A stretch of 35,995 bases of DNA from Damh-18 sp964390945 (GTDB taxonomy: Bacteria; Patescibacteriota; Minisyncoccia; Phycocordibacterales; UBA918): positions 1 to 35,995 of the forward strand of contig CAYMIV010000009.1 in assembly GCA_964390945.1 (NCBI GenBank). The letters are read 5' to 3'. A program made the position numbers and the translations under genes. The notes under the pieces were generated by a model that made no database searches, was not told the DNA's origin, and saw only the letters and a list, made by a program, of their open reading frames with translations. Below, in pieces: positions 4,427 to 12,161 of this stretch (its first letter is position 1; each line of letters opens with the position of its first letter).

Positions 4427-7330
4427 ATGATCACCCAGATTATCAAGCGCAACGGAACCGTAGTTCCGTTTGATCCAAACAAGATAGTCATAGTAATGAA
4501 GAAGGCGTTCACTGCGGAACAAATTCCCGTCGACGACAGCGTTCTGGATCAGATGACCGCCCGGGTGATTGCAAATCTTAATGCACTCTGCGAGGGAAAG
4601 GAGCACTGCCCGACCGTTGAGCAGGTGCAAGACCTCGTTGAAAACACGCTCATGGAGCGTGGCTATTTCAGCGTCGCGAAAGCATACATTCTCTACCGGT
4701 TCCGCCAAACCGAAGAGCGCAAACAGGAGGTGGTCAAAGAAATAGAGGAACAGCGACTGATGATTGTTCGTTCCGACGATACGCATGAGCAATTCTCTCG
4801 AGAAAAAATGTACGAGTACATTTCGCGGTTCGTAAAGGGATACGAAAAGGAAATTGATATCAATGACCTTGTTACGCAGGTTGAGCGTGAGGTGTATGAC
4901 GGCATCAAGACAGTGGAGATGGCAAGACTCGTGACTCTTGTTCTTCGGGCGCGAATCGAAATAGACCCGGCTTACTCAATTGTTGCGGCGCGACAACTGT
5001 GCGATCGCGTATATGATGAAGCAATTGGACATCGCGCCGATGCGACCCCCGAAGCGTGGGATAGTGCGTATCGAACTGCGTTTATACGAAACATAAAGCG
5101 TGCGGTAGAGGCGAGAAAATTCGATGACCGCTTTCTCTCATACGATCTTGAAAAACTTTCAAAAGCGCTCAATCCCTCACGCGATGATTTGTTTAAATAT
5201 CTCGGGATTGAGACGCTCCACGATCGATACTTTGTTCGTATAGATAAAAATGTCATTGAAACACCGCAAATGATGTGGATGCGCGTCGCAATGGGGCTCG
5301 CTCTTGGGGAAGAGCGAAAGGAAGAGCGTGCCATTGAATTTTATAATGTGATGTCGCAACTTCTCTTCGTTCCATCGACACCGACCCTCTTCCACGCCGG
5401 GACACTTCACCCCCAACTTTCCTCGTGCTACCTGAATGTGGTTGAGGATGATTTGAAGCACATATTCAAGGTCTATGGTGACAACGCAATGCTCGCAAAG
5501 TGGGCGGGCGGAATTGGTACCGCATGGAGCAAACTTCGAGGAACCGGAGCAGTCATTAAGCAAGCCGGCATCACATCACAGGGCATCATTCCATTCTTGA
5601 AGATTGCAAATGACGTGACGGTCGCCATCAATCGTTCGGGGCGACGACGCGGGGCCGCGTGCGTATACCTCGAAAACTGGCATATCGATTTTGAAGATTT
5701 CCTCGAACTTCGAAAAAATACCGGTGATGAACGCCGACGCACGCACGATATGAACACTGCCTCGTGGGTTTCCGACCTTTTCATGAAGCGTGTGAAAGAA
5801 GATGGCACCTGGACACTCTTTTCTCCCGATGAAACGCCGGAACTCACCGAAGTGTACGGTAAACGTTTTGAAGAACTGTACGAGCAGTATGAAATGATGG
5901 CGGATCGCGGCGAAATTGCGCTCTTCAAACGCCTCAAAGCACGTGACCTCTGGAAAAAAATGCTTGGAATGCTGTTTGAGACAGGACACCCCTGGATTAC
6001 CTTCAAGGACCCGTCGAACATACGGTCACCCCAGGACCACGCCGGTGTCGTGCACAACTCGAATCTTTGCACCGAAATCACCCTCAATACTTCCGCGGAG
6101 GAAACTGCAGTGTGCAACCTCGGCTCAATCAACTACCCGAAGCACATTGTGAACGGGGTGTGGGACATTGCGCGTGTAAAACAGACCGTGACGACCGCCA
6201 TGCGCATGCTCGATAACGTTATCGACCTCAATTTCTATCCGACCATCGAGGCGCGTAATTCGAACATGAAGCATCGGCCGGTTGGTTTGGGCATTATGGG
6301 ATTTCAGGACGCGCTCTACATGCTCAACATACCATTCGGTTCAACCGAGTGCGTCGAATTCTCGGACAGTTCGATGGAGGTCATTGCATACTACGCGATT
6401 CTCGCGTCTTCGGAACTTGCCCGCGAGCGCGGCGCATACCAAAGTTTCAAGGGTTCGAAGTGGGACCGGGGTATTTTCCCCGTCGACACTATTGCTCTCC
6501 TTGAAAAGGATAGGGGTATTCAAACCGGCGTCGATCGTGTCGAGCGTCTTGATTGGGGCATAGTTCGAGAGTCGGTGAAACAGTATGGGATGAGAAACAG
6601 CAACACCATGGCAATTGCGCCGACGGCGACTATTGCGAACATTGCCGGTTCGATTCCTGGCAACGAACCGATATATAAGAACATATATGTCAAAGCAAAC
6701 ATATCGGGAGACTTCATTATTGTGAATCCATATCTCGTTGATGATTTGAAGCGCATTGGTCTTTGGGATTCGGAAATGCTCAAGGCCATCAAGTACAATG
6801 ACGGCAGCGTCGTCGACATCCCCAATGTTCCCGTTGAACTTCGCCAAAAATACAAAGAGACATTCGAAATTGATATGCGTTGGATTATCCGTGCAGCGGC
6901 AAGCAGGGGGAAGTGGATTGACCAGTCACAGTCACTCAATATTTTCTTTAGTGGAACTTCCGGTCAAGAACTCTCCGAACTCTATCTCTATGCGTGGGAG
7001 GCTGGGCTTAAAACCACCTACTACCTCCGCTCGCTTGGAGCAACCCAAGTCGAGAAATCAACTGTGGGTGAAGAGGGTACCCATTTGAGAAAAACGGGCG
7101 ATGCCCGAGGAGCGGCCGGGCAAGAGCCTGTGGCGAGCGACCAAGCAACGACAGCAGGGGTTGCTGGATTCACGAATGCAATGAGTGCAGGATCGATTCC
7201 TTCACCCATCGCAACCCCCTCGCCAATCACCAAGGAAATGGTTGATTCACGCAAGGCGGAAGTGGCTGCAGCCCCCGGGAAACCACGTCTCCACATTGCA
7301 GAGGATGCAATTTGCGAGTCCTGCCAATAG
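4427..7330 (+). CDS. nrdA: Ribonucleoside-diphosphate reductase, alpha subunit (class I)
   Basis: 967 aa. Reduces NDPs to dNDPs together with NrdB. Two consecutive ATP-cone-like modules occupy about residues 1-95 and 108-200, the first starting 'IIKRNGTVVPFD' and the second ending 'IDPAYSIVAARQL'. The catalytic barrel follows: Cys334 (LSSCYL) and Cys563 (AVCNLGS) as the redox pair, and 'NLCTE' with Asn546, Cys548 (thiyl radical site) and Glu550. 'PTATIANIAG' is the conserved substrate-phosphate loop. The C-terminal tail (about 875-955) is Gly/Ala/Ser/Pro-rich and flexible and ends C-E-S-C-Q, the swinging cysteine pair re-reduced by thioredoxin/glutaredoxin. A 221-nt gap separates it from nrdB. 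No Shine-Dalgarno is seen at ATG 4427. Confidence 0.97.
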   Translation: MITQIIKRNGTVVPFDPNKIVIVMKKAFTAEQIPVDDSVLDQMTARVIANLNALCEGKEHCPTVEQVQDLVENTLMERGYFSVAKAYILYRFRQTEERKQEVVKEIEEQRLMIVRSDDTHEQFSREKMYEYISRFVKGYEKEIDINDLVTQVEREVYDGIKTVEMARLVTLVLRARIEIDPAYSIVAARQLCDRVYDEAIGHRADATPEAWDSAYRTAFIRNIKRAVEARKFDDRFLSYDLEKLSKALNPSRDDLFKYLGIETLHDRYFVRIDKNVIETPQMMWMRVAMGLALGEERKEERAIEFYNVMSQLLFVPSTPTLFHAGTLHPQLSSCYLNVVEDDLKHIFKVYGDNAMLAKWAGGIGTAWSKLRGTGAVIKQAGITSQGIIPFLKIANDVTVAINRSGRRRGAACVYLENWHIDFEDFLELRKNTGDERRRTHDMNTASWVSDLFMKRVKEDGTWTLFSPDETPELTEVYGKRFEELYEQYEMMADRGEIALFKRLKARDLWKKMLGMLFETGHPWITFKDPSNIRSPQDHAGVVHNSNLCTEITLNTSAEETAVCNLGSINYPKHIVNGVWDIARVKQTVTTAMRMLDNVIDLNFYPTIEARNSNMKHRPVGLGIMGFQDALYMLNIPFGSTECVEFSDSSMEVIAYYAILASSELARERGAYQSFKGSKWDRGIFPVDTIALLEKDRGIQTGVDRVERLDWGIVRESVKQYGMRNSNTMAIAPTATIANIAGSIPGNEPIYKNIYVKANISGDFIIVNPYLVDDLKRIGLWDSEMLKAIKYNDGSVVDIPNVPVELRQKYKETFEIDMRWIIRAAASRGKWIDQSQSLNIFFSGTSGQELSELYLYAWEAGLKTTYYLRSLGATQVEKSTVGEEGTHLRKTGDARGAAGQEPVASDQATTAGVAGFTNAMSAGSIPSPIATPSPITKEMVDSRKAEVAAAPGKPRLHIAEDAICESCQ

Positions 7331-7331
7331 C

Positions 7332-7451
7332 AAGTTCATTTTTGGCGCACTCCTTTGTCAAAACTACAGTTTTCTTCTTCATCATACGTCATGTATGGCT
7401 CAGTCAAAAACTTTGTCTTTCCTCGGATTTGCGTCCAAAAAAAATGAACTT
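7332..7451 (+). repeat. Long-range inverted repeat in the nrdA-nrdB spacer
   Basis: AAGTTCATTTTTGG just after the nrdA stop pairs with CC-A-tract-ATGAACTT at 7435-7451, about 90 nt apart, with a 3-base A bulge. It would form a long stem-loop between the two cistrons, before the nrdB promoter. Confidence 0.5.
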
Positions 7452-7497
7452 ACTTAGAATATGAAAGAGGGGACAGAACAGACAAATCACAATAAAA

Positions 7498-7506
7498 TGC
7501 TAAAAT
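7498..7506 (+). promoter_or_regulatory. Extended -10 promoter for nrdB
   Basis: TGcTAAAAT with the -10 hexamer at 7501-7506, giving a ~40-nt leader before ATG 7552. This implies nrdB can be expressed separately from nrdA. Confidence 0.45.
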
Positions 7507-7551
7507 AGCGTCCCATATTCAATATTTTTATTTCCACTATTCCATATCGAT

Positions 7552-8586
7552 ATGCCCGTAAAAAGATATGCCCCGCCCGTTGACATCAATAAGCGCCGCG
7601 CCATAAACGGCGAAGATGCTGATGTTATTCAACTCTATCCCATGAAGCACAAGTGGGCGTGGGAATACTACAACGCGGCAAATGCAAATCACTGGCTTCC
7701 CACAGAAATCAGTATGCAACTCGACATTGAACAGTGGAAATCGAAGACTGTTCTCACCGAGGATGAACGCCACGCATTTGAAACCGTCCTCGGCTTCTTC
7801 ACCACTGCCGATTCAATTGCCGCAAACAACATCACGATTGCAAACTACCGCTTCATCACATCACCGGAAATCCGCATGTATCTTCTCCGGCAGGCATACG
7901 AAGAGGCGATTCACACGCATGCCTATCAGTATATTGTCGAATCGCTCGCGATGGACGAATCAAAGATATTCAACATGTACCGCGAGCGCGATGCCATCTA
8001 TAACAAGGCAAGTTTCATCTTGACATTCAATGAAGGAATTTTTGACCCGACATTCAAGACGGGAACTTTTGCGAATGATCAGAAATATCTCGAAAATCTG
8101 TGCGTCTTTTCGCTCATCCTTGAAGGAATCTTCTTCTACTCATCATTTGCGGTCATGTTCGGATTTCAGCGTCAACACAAACTCACGGGGAGTGCTGAAC
8201 AAATTCAGTACATCATGCGCGATGAGTCGATGCATCTCAACTTTGGGTGCCAGCTCATAAAAACCATTATTGAAGAGCAGCCGGAACTCTGGACCCGAGA
8301 GTTTCAGGATAAGATAATCAACTACGTGCGCGAGGCGGCGCGGCTTGAGTACACATACGCGCAGGAGGTGTTTCCGAACGGTATTTTCGGTATGAACGCG
8401 GCAGGTTTCAAACAATATATTGAACATATCGCTGACCGGCGACTTGAGCGCGTCGGACTTCCGGTCCAGTTTGGGGTTGAGAATCCATTCCCCTGGATGA
8501 GCGAAGCAATTGATTTGCCAAAGGAGAAGAACTTTTTTGAGACAAGAGTAACCGAATACAAAACAGGCGGCGCCCTAAACTGGTGA
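7552..8586 (+). CDS. nrdB: Ribonucleoside-diphosphate reductase, beta subunit (class I)
   Basis: 344 aa, ferritin-like R2 subunit that generates the radical used by NrdA. Metal ligands visible in order: Asp87 (TTADSIA), Glu118 and His121 (EEAIHTHAY), Glu191 (ILEGIFF), Glu225 and His228 (IMRDESMH). Tyr125 sits four residues after His121, the position of the E. coli Tyr122 radical, so a tyrosyl-radical cofactor is expected rather than a radical-free subtype. The C-terminal tail ends in 'GGALNW', likely the peptide that docks on NrdA. The gene follows nrdA with its own promoter. The stop codon runs directly into the hairpin motif described next. Confidence 0.97.
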   Translation: MPVKRYAPPVDINKRRAINGEDADVIQLYPMKHKWAWEYYNAANANHWLPTEISMQLDIEQWKSKTVLTEDERHAFETVLGFFTTADSIAANNITIANYRFITSPEIRMYLLRQAYEEAIHTHAYQYIVESLAMDESKIFNMYRERDAIYNKASFILTFNEGIFDPTFKTGTFANDQKYLENLCVFSLILEGIFFYSSFAVMFGFQRQHKLTGSAEQIQYIMRDESMHLNFGCQLIKTIIEEQPELWTREFQDKIINYVREAARLEYTYAQEVFPNGIFGMNAAGFKQYIEHIADRRLERVGLPVQFGVENPFPWMSEAIDLPKEKNFFETRVTEYKTGGALNW

Positions 8587-8660
8587 CCGAAAAATAAGGA
8601 GCGCAGCGACTATATTTTTCGAGTCCGTCGCGGTGTGCTCCCATAATGCCTCACCGCGAC
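8584..8660 (+). repeat. Stop-adjacent double hairpin motif, copy after nrdB
   Basis: Begins with the nrdB stop: TGACCGAAAAATAAGGAGC. Stem 1 is CGAAAAATA (8588-8596) with TATTTTTCG (8613-8621). Stem 2 is GTCGCGGTG (8627-8635) with CACCGCGAC (8652-8660). The first 46 bases closely match the sequence right after the argS stop at 21444, where stem 1 is kept by a compensatory G-C to C-G swap. Confidence 0.75.
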
Positions 8661-8692
8661 GCCCCACTCGAATTTTGCTCGGTAACGGCCTC

Positions 8693-8701
8693 TGTTATAA
8701 T
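8693..8701 (+). promoter_or_regulatory. Extended -10 promoter, perfect TATAAT
   Basis: TGtTATAAT, with a possible TTGCTC -35 at 8675-8680 (15-nt spacing). It ends 6 nt before ATG 8708. Confidence 0.6.
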
Positions 8702-8707
8702 TTTTCA

Positions 8708-8749
8708 ATGCTCATGCCCCTGAAACGAAATAAAATGATTTTGATATAG
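8708..8749 (+). CDS. Possible 13-aa leaderless leader peptide
   Basis: ATG 6 nt after a perfect extended -10 opens a 13-codon frame (MLMPLKRNKMILI) whose TAG stop lies inside the second -10 box that serves the protease gene at 8758. It is in a different frame from that gene. It could be a regulatory leader peptide or simply the 5' leader of the protease mRNA. Support is positional only. Confidence 0.25.
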   Translation: MLMPLKRNKMILI

Positions 8750-8750
8750 T
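8742..8750 (+). promoter_or_regulatory. Extended -10 promoter, leaderless type
   Basis: TGaTATAGT ends 7 nt before ATG 8758; no Shine-Dalgarno. Confidence 0.55.
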
Positions 8751-8757
8751 AACTGTG

Positions 8758-9675
8758 ATGAGAAACGGATTTTCAATACTTCTTTTGGCATCCCTTATGT
8801 TCGGGGGATGGTTTTGGTTTGTCGCATATGAGCCCACCTGCGACGTTCCGCTCACCTATCGCGTCGGAACGATTGATTCACGATTCAATATCACCGAACC
8901 AGAGGTGCGTGCGGCACTCACAACAGCGGAATCCTTGTGGGAGAATCCTGTGGGAAAGGAACTTTTTACTTACGATGCGGAGGGCGCGCTCGAGGTACGC
9001 TTCGTGTACGACGAACGGCAAGAGCGAGCTGACGAAGCGGAAACACTTCTCTCTGAACTGGAGCGAAAGGGTGACATGAGTGAGTCGGTGAGGGCTGACT
9101 ACGACCGCCTCACGCGCGAATATACCACGCTCAAGAAAACACTCGATGCAAAAACCGATACGTATAATGCGAAACTCGCCTCGTATAATACAGAGGTGGA
9201 AGATTGGAATGCTCGCGGAGGAGCGCCGCAGGACGTGTACGCTCGTTTGGAGATAACAAAACGCGAACTTGGGGAAGAATCGACAGCGTTGAATGATCAG
9301 GTTAAGGAATTTAATGCACTTGTGCGAAGCATTCGTGCGTTAGCAAACCGAGGGAATGCGCTTACCGAGGCATACAATGAAACGATCGATGAATATAATA
9401 ATCGTATCGGGTCGGGGGAGGAGTTTACCCAGGGGGACTATCAAAAAAAAATCATTACCATCTACGAGTTCACCTCGCGTGATGAACTTGAGTTGGTTCT
9501 TGCTCACGAACTGGGACACGCACTCTCGCTTGACCATGTCGAGGGAGAGCAGTCCATCATGTATCGGGCAATGGGTGGACAATCAAGGGAGACGGGTATT
9601 TCTGGGGCGGATATCGCGGAATTCAGACGAATGTGTGGCACCGGAGACCCATTTTTCAGGCGCCTGTTTCCTTAA
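8758..9675 (+). CDS. Membrane-anchored matrixin-like zinc metalloprotease
   Basis: 305 aa. Residues 5-23 form a single N-terminal membrane anchor or uncleaved signal. A long helical region, probably coiled coil (about 85-215, with repeated Glu/Lys/Asn heptad-like patterns), separates it from the catalytic end. The zinc site is H-E-L-G-H-A-L-S-L-D-H (His250, His254, His260, catalytic Glu251), followed by the Met-turn 'SIMY' (Met268), the signature of metzincins of the matrixin/M10 group. The domain therefore appears split: the N-terminal strands precede the coiled coil and the zinc helix follows. Likely acts outside the cytoplasmic membrane. ATG 8758 is used, not the GTG at 8755, because of the -10 spacing. 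Substrate unknown. Confidence 0.85.
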   Translation: MRNGFSILLLASLMFGGWFWFVAYEPTCDVPLTYRVGTIDSRFNITEPEVRAALTTAESLWENPVGKELFTYDAEGALEVRFVYDERQERADEAETLLSELERKGDMSESVRADYDRLTREYTTLKKTLDAKTDTYNAKLASYNTEVEDWNARGGAPQDVYARLEITKRELGEESTALNDQVKEFNALVRSIRALANRGNALTEAYNETIDEYNNRIGSGEEFTQGDYQKKIITIYEFTSRDELELVLAHELGHALSLDHVEGEQSIMYRAMGGQSRETGISGADIAEFRRMCGTGDPFFRRLFP

Positions 9676-9782
9676 GGCCGAACGCTGTTACCAAAGTCAT
9701 TTTGCCTCGTATATAAAGACGTTGTAGGATTACACACAACACAATACAAACTAATTTTTATTTTATGTTCCAAGAAGTATAC

Positions 9783-10544
9783 ATGCGCAAAATTGCAGCC
9801 CTTGTCGGGATTGCTGCCATTGTGGCACTCGGCGCGTACACGTATTCAGCGATAAAGAACGCAGATTACATGACCGAAATGCCGGTGAGCATTTCTGTAA
9901 CGGGTGAAGGTGAGGTTGTTGCTGTTCCCGATATTGCACAGATATCGTTCTCGGTCACCGCAAAAGAAAGTACCGCCGGTGAGGCGATTGCGAAATCGGC
10001 CGAAGGGGTAAACGCAATCGTTAAATATCTCAAAGATAACGGTGTTGAGGAGAAAGATATAAAAACGCAATCGTATAACCTGAATCCACGCTATGAGTAT
10101 CCAGACACCCGATGTAGTGAGTGGGGATGTCCTCCTCAGGGAGAACCGAAACTTATAGGATACGAGGTGACGCAAACAGTCGGGGTTAAGGTCCGTGACC
10201 TTAGTAAGGTTGGAATGTTTATTTCGGGACTCGGAGAACTCGGTGTAACCAATGTGAATGGTCCTTCGTTTACGATTGACGATGACAGCACGCTCAAGGC
10301 TGATGCGCGTAAACAGGCAATTGAGGATGCGCGCGAAAAAGCAGCCGCACTTGCCGAACAACTTGGCGTACGCATTGTTCGCATGACCGGCTATTGGGAA
10401 GAGCAGAATTACCCGATGCCCTACGGTATGGGGGGTGGAGAGGGAATGGTGGCTGCATACGATATGAAGGCGGCTGTTCCAGATATGCCCGCAGGAGAAA
10501 ATACCATTTCAGCACGTGTAAACGTCACCTACGAAATACGGTAA
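9783..10544 (+). CDS. SIMPL (DUF541) domain exported protein
   Basis: 253 aa. An N-terminal hydrophobic signal/anchor (about residues 3-20, IAALVGIAAIVALGAY) is followed by a full SIMPL domain: 'SISVTGEGEVVAVPDIAQISFSV' near the start, the central 'KSAEGVNAIVKYLKDNGV' helix with the 'D-I-K-T-Q-S-Y-N-L-N-P-x-Y' strand, and the conserved 'DARKQAIEDAREKAAALAEQLG' helix. Related to E. coli YggE and other envelope proteins of unclear biochemical role, some linked to oxidative stress. Two Cys within a C-S-E-W-G-C loop could form a disulfide. ATG 9783 is favoured over 9765 since the signal peptide starts there. Ends before a strong terminator. Confidence 0.88.
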   Translation: MRKIAALVGIAAIVALGAYTYSAIKNADYMTEMPVSISVTGEGEVVAVPDIAQISFSVTAKESTAGEAIAKSAEGVNAIVKYLKDNGVEEKDIKTQSYNLNPRYEYPDTRCSEWGCPPQGEPKLIGYEVTQTVGVKVRDLSKVGMFISGLGELGVTNVNGPSFTIDDDSTLKADARKQAIEDAREKAAALAEQLGVRIVRMTGYWEEQNYPMPYGMGGGEGMVAAYDMKAAVPDMPAGENTISARVNVTYEIR

Positions 10545-10556
10545 ATCATAAACGAT

Positions 10557-10594
10557 GTACGCAAAAACCGCCATTCCCGGCGGTTTTTGCGTAC
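10557..10594. terminator. Strong bidirectional terminator
   Basis: GTACGCAAAAACCGCC/GGCGGTTTTTGCGTAC, a perfect 16-bp stem with a 6-nt loop and U-tract in the arm, 12 nt after the SIMPL gene. Confidence 0.9.
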
Positions 10595-10616
10595 CGTACC
10601 GAAATTTGACTATAAT
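10587..10616 (+). promoter_or_regulatory. Promoter of secE
   Basis: TTGCGT, 18 nt, then a consensus TATAAT at 10611-10616. The -35 region overlaps the arm of the preceding terminator. Confidence 0.65.
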
Positions 10617-10644
10617 CTTCGTCGTGGTATTCTTATCGGTAAGT

Positions 10645-10668
10645 CGCCCGCAGGGGCGGTTTTATTTT
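10645..10668 (+). terminator. Short attenuator-like hairpin in the secE leader
   Basis: CGCCC-GCAG-GGGCG followed by GTTTTATTTT, between the secE promoter and ATG 10690. It could act as a weak terminator controlling secE. Confidence 0.4.
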
Positions 10669-10689
10669 GGAAGATAAATTTATTTGTTT

Positions 10690-10872
10690 ATGAGCCGATT
10701 TATTGAATATCTCAAAGATACTCGTACAGAACTGGGACATGTATCGTGGCCGACACGCCACCAAGCAATTGTTTCAACCGTTCTCGTTGTTGTCATCTCC
10801 ATTCTCGTTGGTATTTTTATCGGACTTTTTGACTTTGCTTTTACAAAAGGTCTTGATTGGTTCATTAAGTAA
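10690..10872 (+). CDS. secE: Preprotein translocase subunit SecE
   Basis: 60 aa, the short single-span SecE type. The N-terminal amphipathic helix 'FIEYLKDTRTELGHVSWPTRHQ' carries the conserved E-L-x-x-V-x-W-P motif, followed by one transmembrane segment (about residues 28-50). SecE clamps SecY in the translocon. Located directly before nusG as in most bacteria, though 167 nt with a long hairpin separate them. The upstream TTG is not used, since ATG 10690 opens the conserved region. Confidence 0.95.
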   Translation: MSRFIEYLKDTRTELGHVSWPTRHQAIVSTVLVVVISILVGIFIGLFDFAFTKGLDWFIK

Positions 10873-10938
10873 ACTATTTAATAGCAGCGTGCAGTGGGGT
10901 GCTGAATTAGGATTTCTAATTCCTTACAGGAACTGTCC

Positions 10939-10984
10939 ACTCATTGGGTCTTTTGTTTCAAATTTACAAAAGTCCACAATGAGT
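10939..10984 (+). repeat. Long hairpin between secE and nusG
   Basis: ACTCATTG/CAATGAGT (outer, 10939-10946 with 10977-10984), a GG/CC pair and CTTTTGT/ACAAAAG (inner) form a nearly continuous 17-18-bp stem with a 9-nt loop. It may end or process the secE transcript before nusG. Confidence 0.6.
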
Positions 10985-11039
10985 CTTGCGAAGCTCCAAG
11001 TATTCGCTTCTCACGCTACGCTTATAACAATTTCTAGGC

Positions 11040-11585
11040 ATGGCAAAACAGCAAACAGACGGAACACGACAGTGGTATGCGATTCACACATACTCCGGAT
11101 ACGAGAACGCGGTCGCGCGCAACCTGAAACAACGTATTGAATCTCTCGGTATGCAGGATCGCATTTTCAGTGTGGTTGTCCCAACAGAAAAGAAAATTCG
11201 CGTAAAGGGGGGAAAGCGTGTCGTTGAGGAAGAGCGCATCTACCCTGGATATGTACTCGTTGAAATGGTCGTAACCGATGATTCGTGGTACGTCGTTCGC
11301 AACACCCCTCGCGTGACCGGATTTGTGGGAAGCGGAACGCAGCCTGTCCCACTGAAGCCGAAGGAACTTGAGTTTCTTATGAATCGCATGGAGGATGAGG
11401 CGCCCAAGCATCAAGTCGACCTCTCCGCAGGCGACCTCGTCATGATTGTTGATGGGCCCTTTAAGGAGCTTGAGGGGAAGGTGGGTGAAATTGACGAAAC
11501 ACGGGGTAAGGTCAAAGTACTCGTCTCCATGTTCGGTCGCGAGACACCCGTCGAACTCGATTTCCTGCAACTTAAGCGAATCTAA
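11040..11585 (+). CDS. nusG: Transcription termination/antitermination factor NusG
   Basis: 181 aa, normal bacterial length. The N-terminal NGN domain starts 'RQWYAIHTYSGYENAVARNLKQRIE' and includes 'RIYPGYVLVEMVVTDDSWYVVRNTPRVTGFVG', the RNA polymerase-binding face. The C-terminal KOW domain (about residues 125-180) holds 'AGDLVMIVDGPFKELEGKVGEID'. It suppresses pausing and links transcription to Rho or the ribosome. Follows secE and precedes rplK in the conserved order. No Shine-Dalgarno; a TATAAC at 11023-11028 could be a -10 giving a very short leader. Confidence 0.97.
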   Translation: MAKQQTDGTRQWYAIHTYSGYENAVARNLKQRIESLGMQDRIFSVVVPTEKKIRVKGGKRVVEEERIYPGYVLVEMVVTDDSWYVVRNTPRVTGFVGSGTQPVPLKPKELEFLMNRMEDEAPKHQVDLSAGDLVMIVDGPFKELEGKVGEIDETRGKVKVLVSMFGRETPVELDFLQLKRI

Positions 11586-11593
11586 TCAAGATA

Positions 11594-11622
11594 TTGCTCA
11601 TTTGCGCTTTTTCTTGTACGAT
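11594..11622 (+). promoter_or_regulatory. Promoter of rplK
   Basis: TTGCTC and TACGAT separated by 17 nt, just after nusG. Predicts a ~55-nt leader. Confidence 0.5.
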
Positions 11623-11636
11623 ACGCACGCTTCTAC

Positions 11637-11665
11637 GAGTCGTTCGGATATGGAACGGGCGACTC
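11637..11665 (+). promoter_or_regulatory. rplK leader hairpin
   Basis: GAGTCG/CGACTC (11637-11642 with 11660-11665) with an alternative or inner TTC/GAA pairing. Position fits a ribosomal-protein autoregulatory leader, but no specific L1/L10 site was recognised. Confidence 0.35.
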
Positions 11666-11684
11666 ATCACAATAGTAAAGATTT

Positions 11685-12110
11685 ATGGCAAAGAAATTAG
11701 TTAAAAAAATAAAGGTTCAAGCCGTGGGAGGCAAGGCAACGCCAGCACCCCCGCTTGGTCCAGTACTCGGACAGGCTGGTATCAATATCGGTGAGTTCGT
11801 GAACCAATTCAACAATGAGACACGCGACCGTATGGGTGACGTTGTCCCCGTCGAGCTCTCGGTGTTCGATGACCGAAGCTTTACCTTCATCACCAAAACT
11901 TCCCCAGCATCTCGCCTTGTCCTCAAAAAAATAGGAAAGGAAAAAGGTTCTGGGAAAAATGTCGCCTCGAAAGCGGGCACGATTACTAAGGCGCAAATTC
12001 GCGAAATTGCTGAAGAGAAAATGAAGGACCTGAATGCAAATGACGTCGAGGCCGCAATGAAAATCATTGAGGGAACCTGTCGAAGCATGGGTGTCGAGGT
12101 GAAAGGATAA
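11685..12110 (+). CDS. rplK: 50S ribosomal protein L11 (uL11)
   Basis: 141 aa, the standard bacterial length. Begins with a basic start then the conserved 'GGKATPAPPLGPVLGQAGINIGEFVNQFN' region, and ends with the C-terminal 23S-binding domain ('SGKNVASKAGTITKAQIREIAEEKMKDLNANDVEAAMKIIEGTCRSMG'-type). L11 forms the GTPase-associated centre stalk base and is contacted by EF-G and RelA. rplA, its almost invariable partner, does not follow; a terminator and a Nudix gene do. Confidence 0.98.
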   Translation: MAKKLVKKIKVQAVGGKATPAPPLGPVLGQAGINIGEFVNQFNNETRDRMGDVVPVELSVFDDRSFTFITKTSPASRLVLKKIGKEKGSGKNVASKAGTITKAQIREIAEEKMKDLNANDVEAAMKIIEGTCRSMGVEVKG

Positions 12111-12124
12111 GAAAAGTCGAAAAA

Positions 12125-12161
12125 ACAAAATCCCGAGGCGCAAAGCGCCGCGGGATTTTGT
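12125..12161. terminator. Terminator after rplK
   Basis: ACAAAATCCCG...CGGGATTTTGT enclosing GGCG-C-AAA-GCGCC, ending in a T-rich tract. Confidence 0.85.

Noticed and set aside
5473..6132. Long minus-strand ORF within nrdA
   Set aside because: Antisense shadow of a strongly conserved coding region; no independent signals.
10919..10933. 15-bp match (ATTCCTTACAGGAAC) to 1012-1026
   Set aside because: One shared 15-mer in 36 kb is near chance expectation, and flanking sequence is unrelated.
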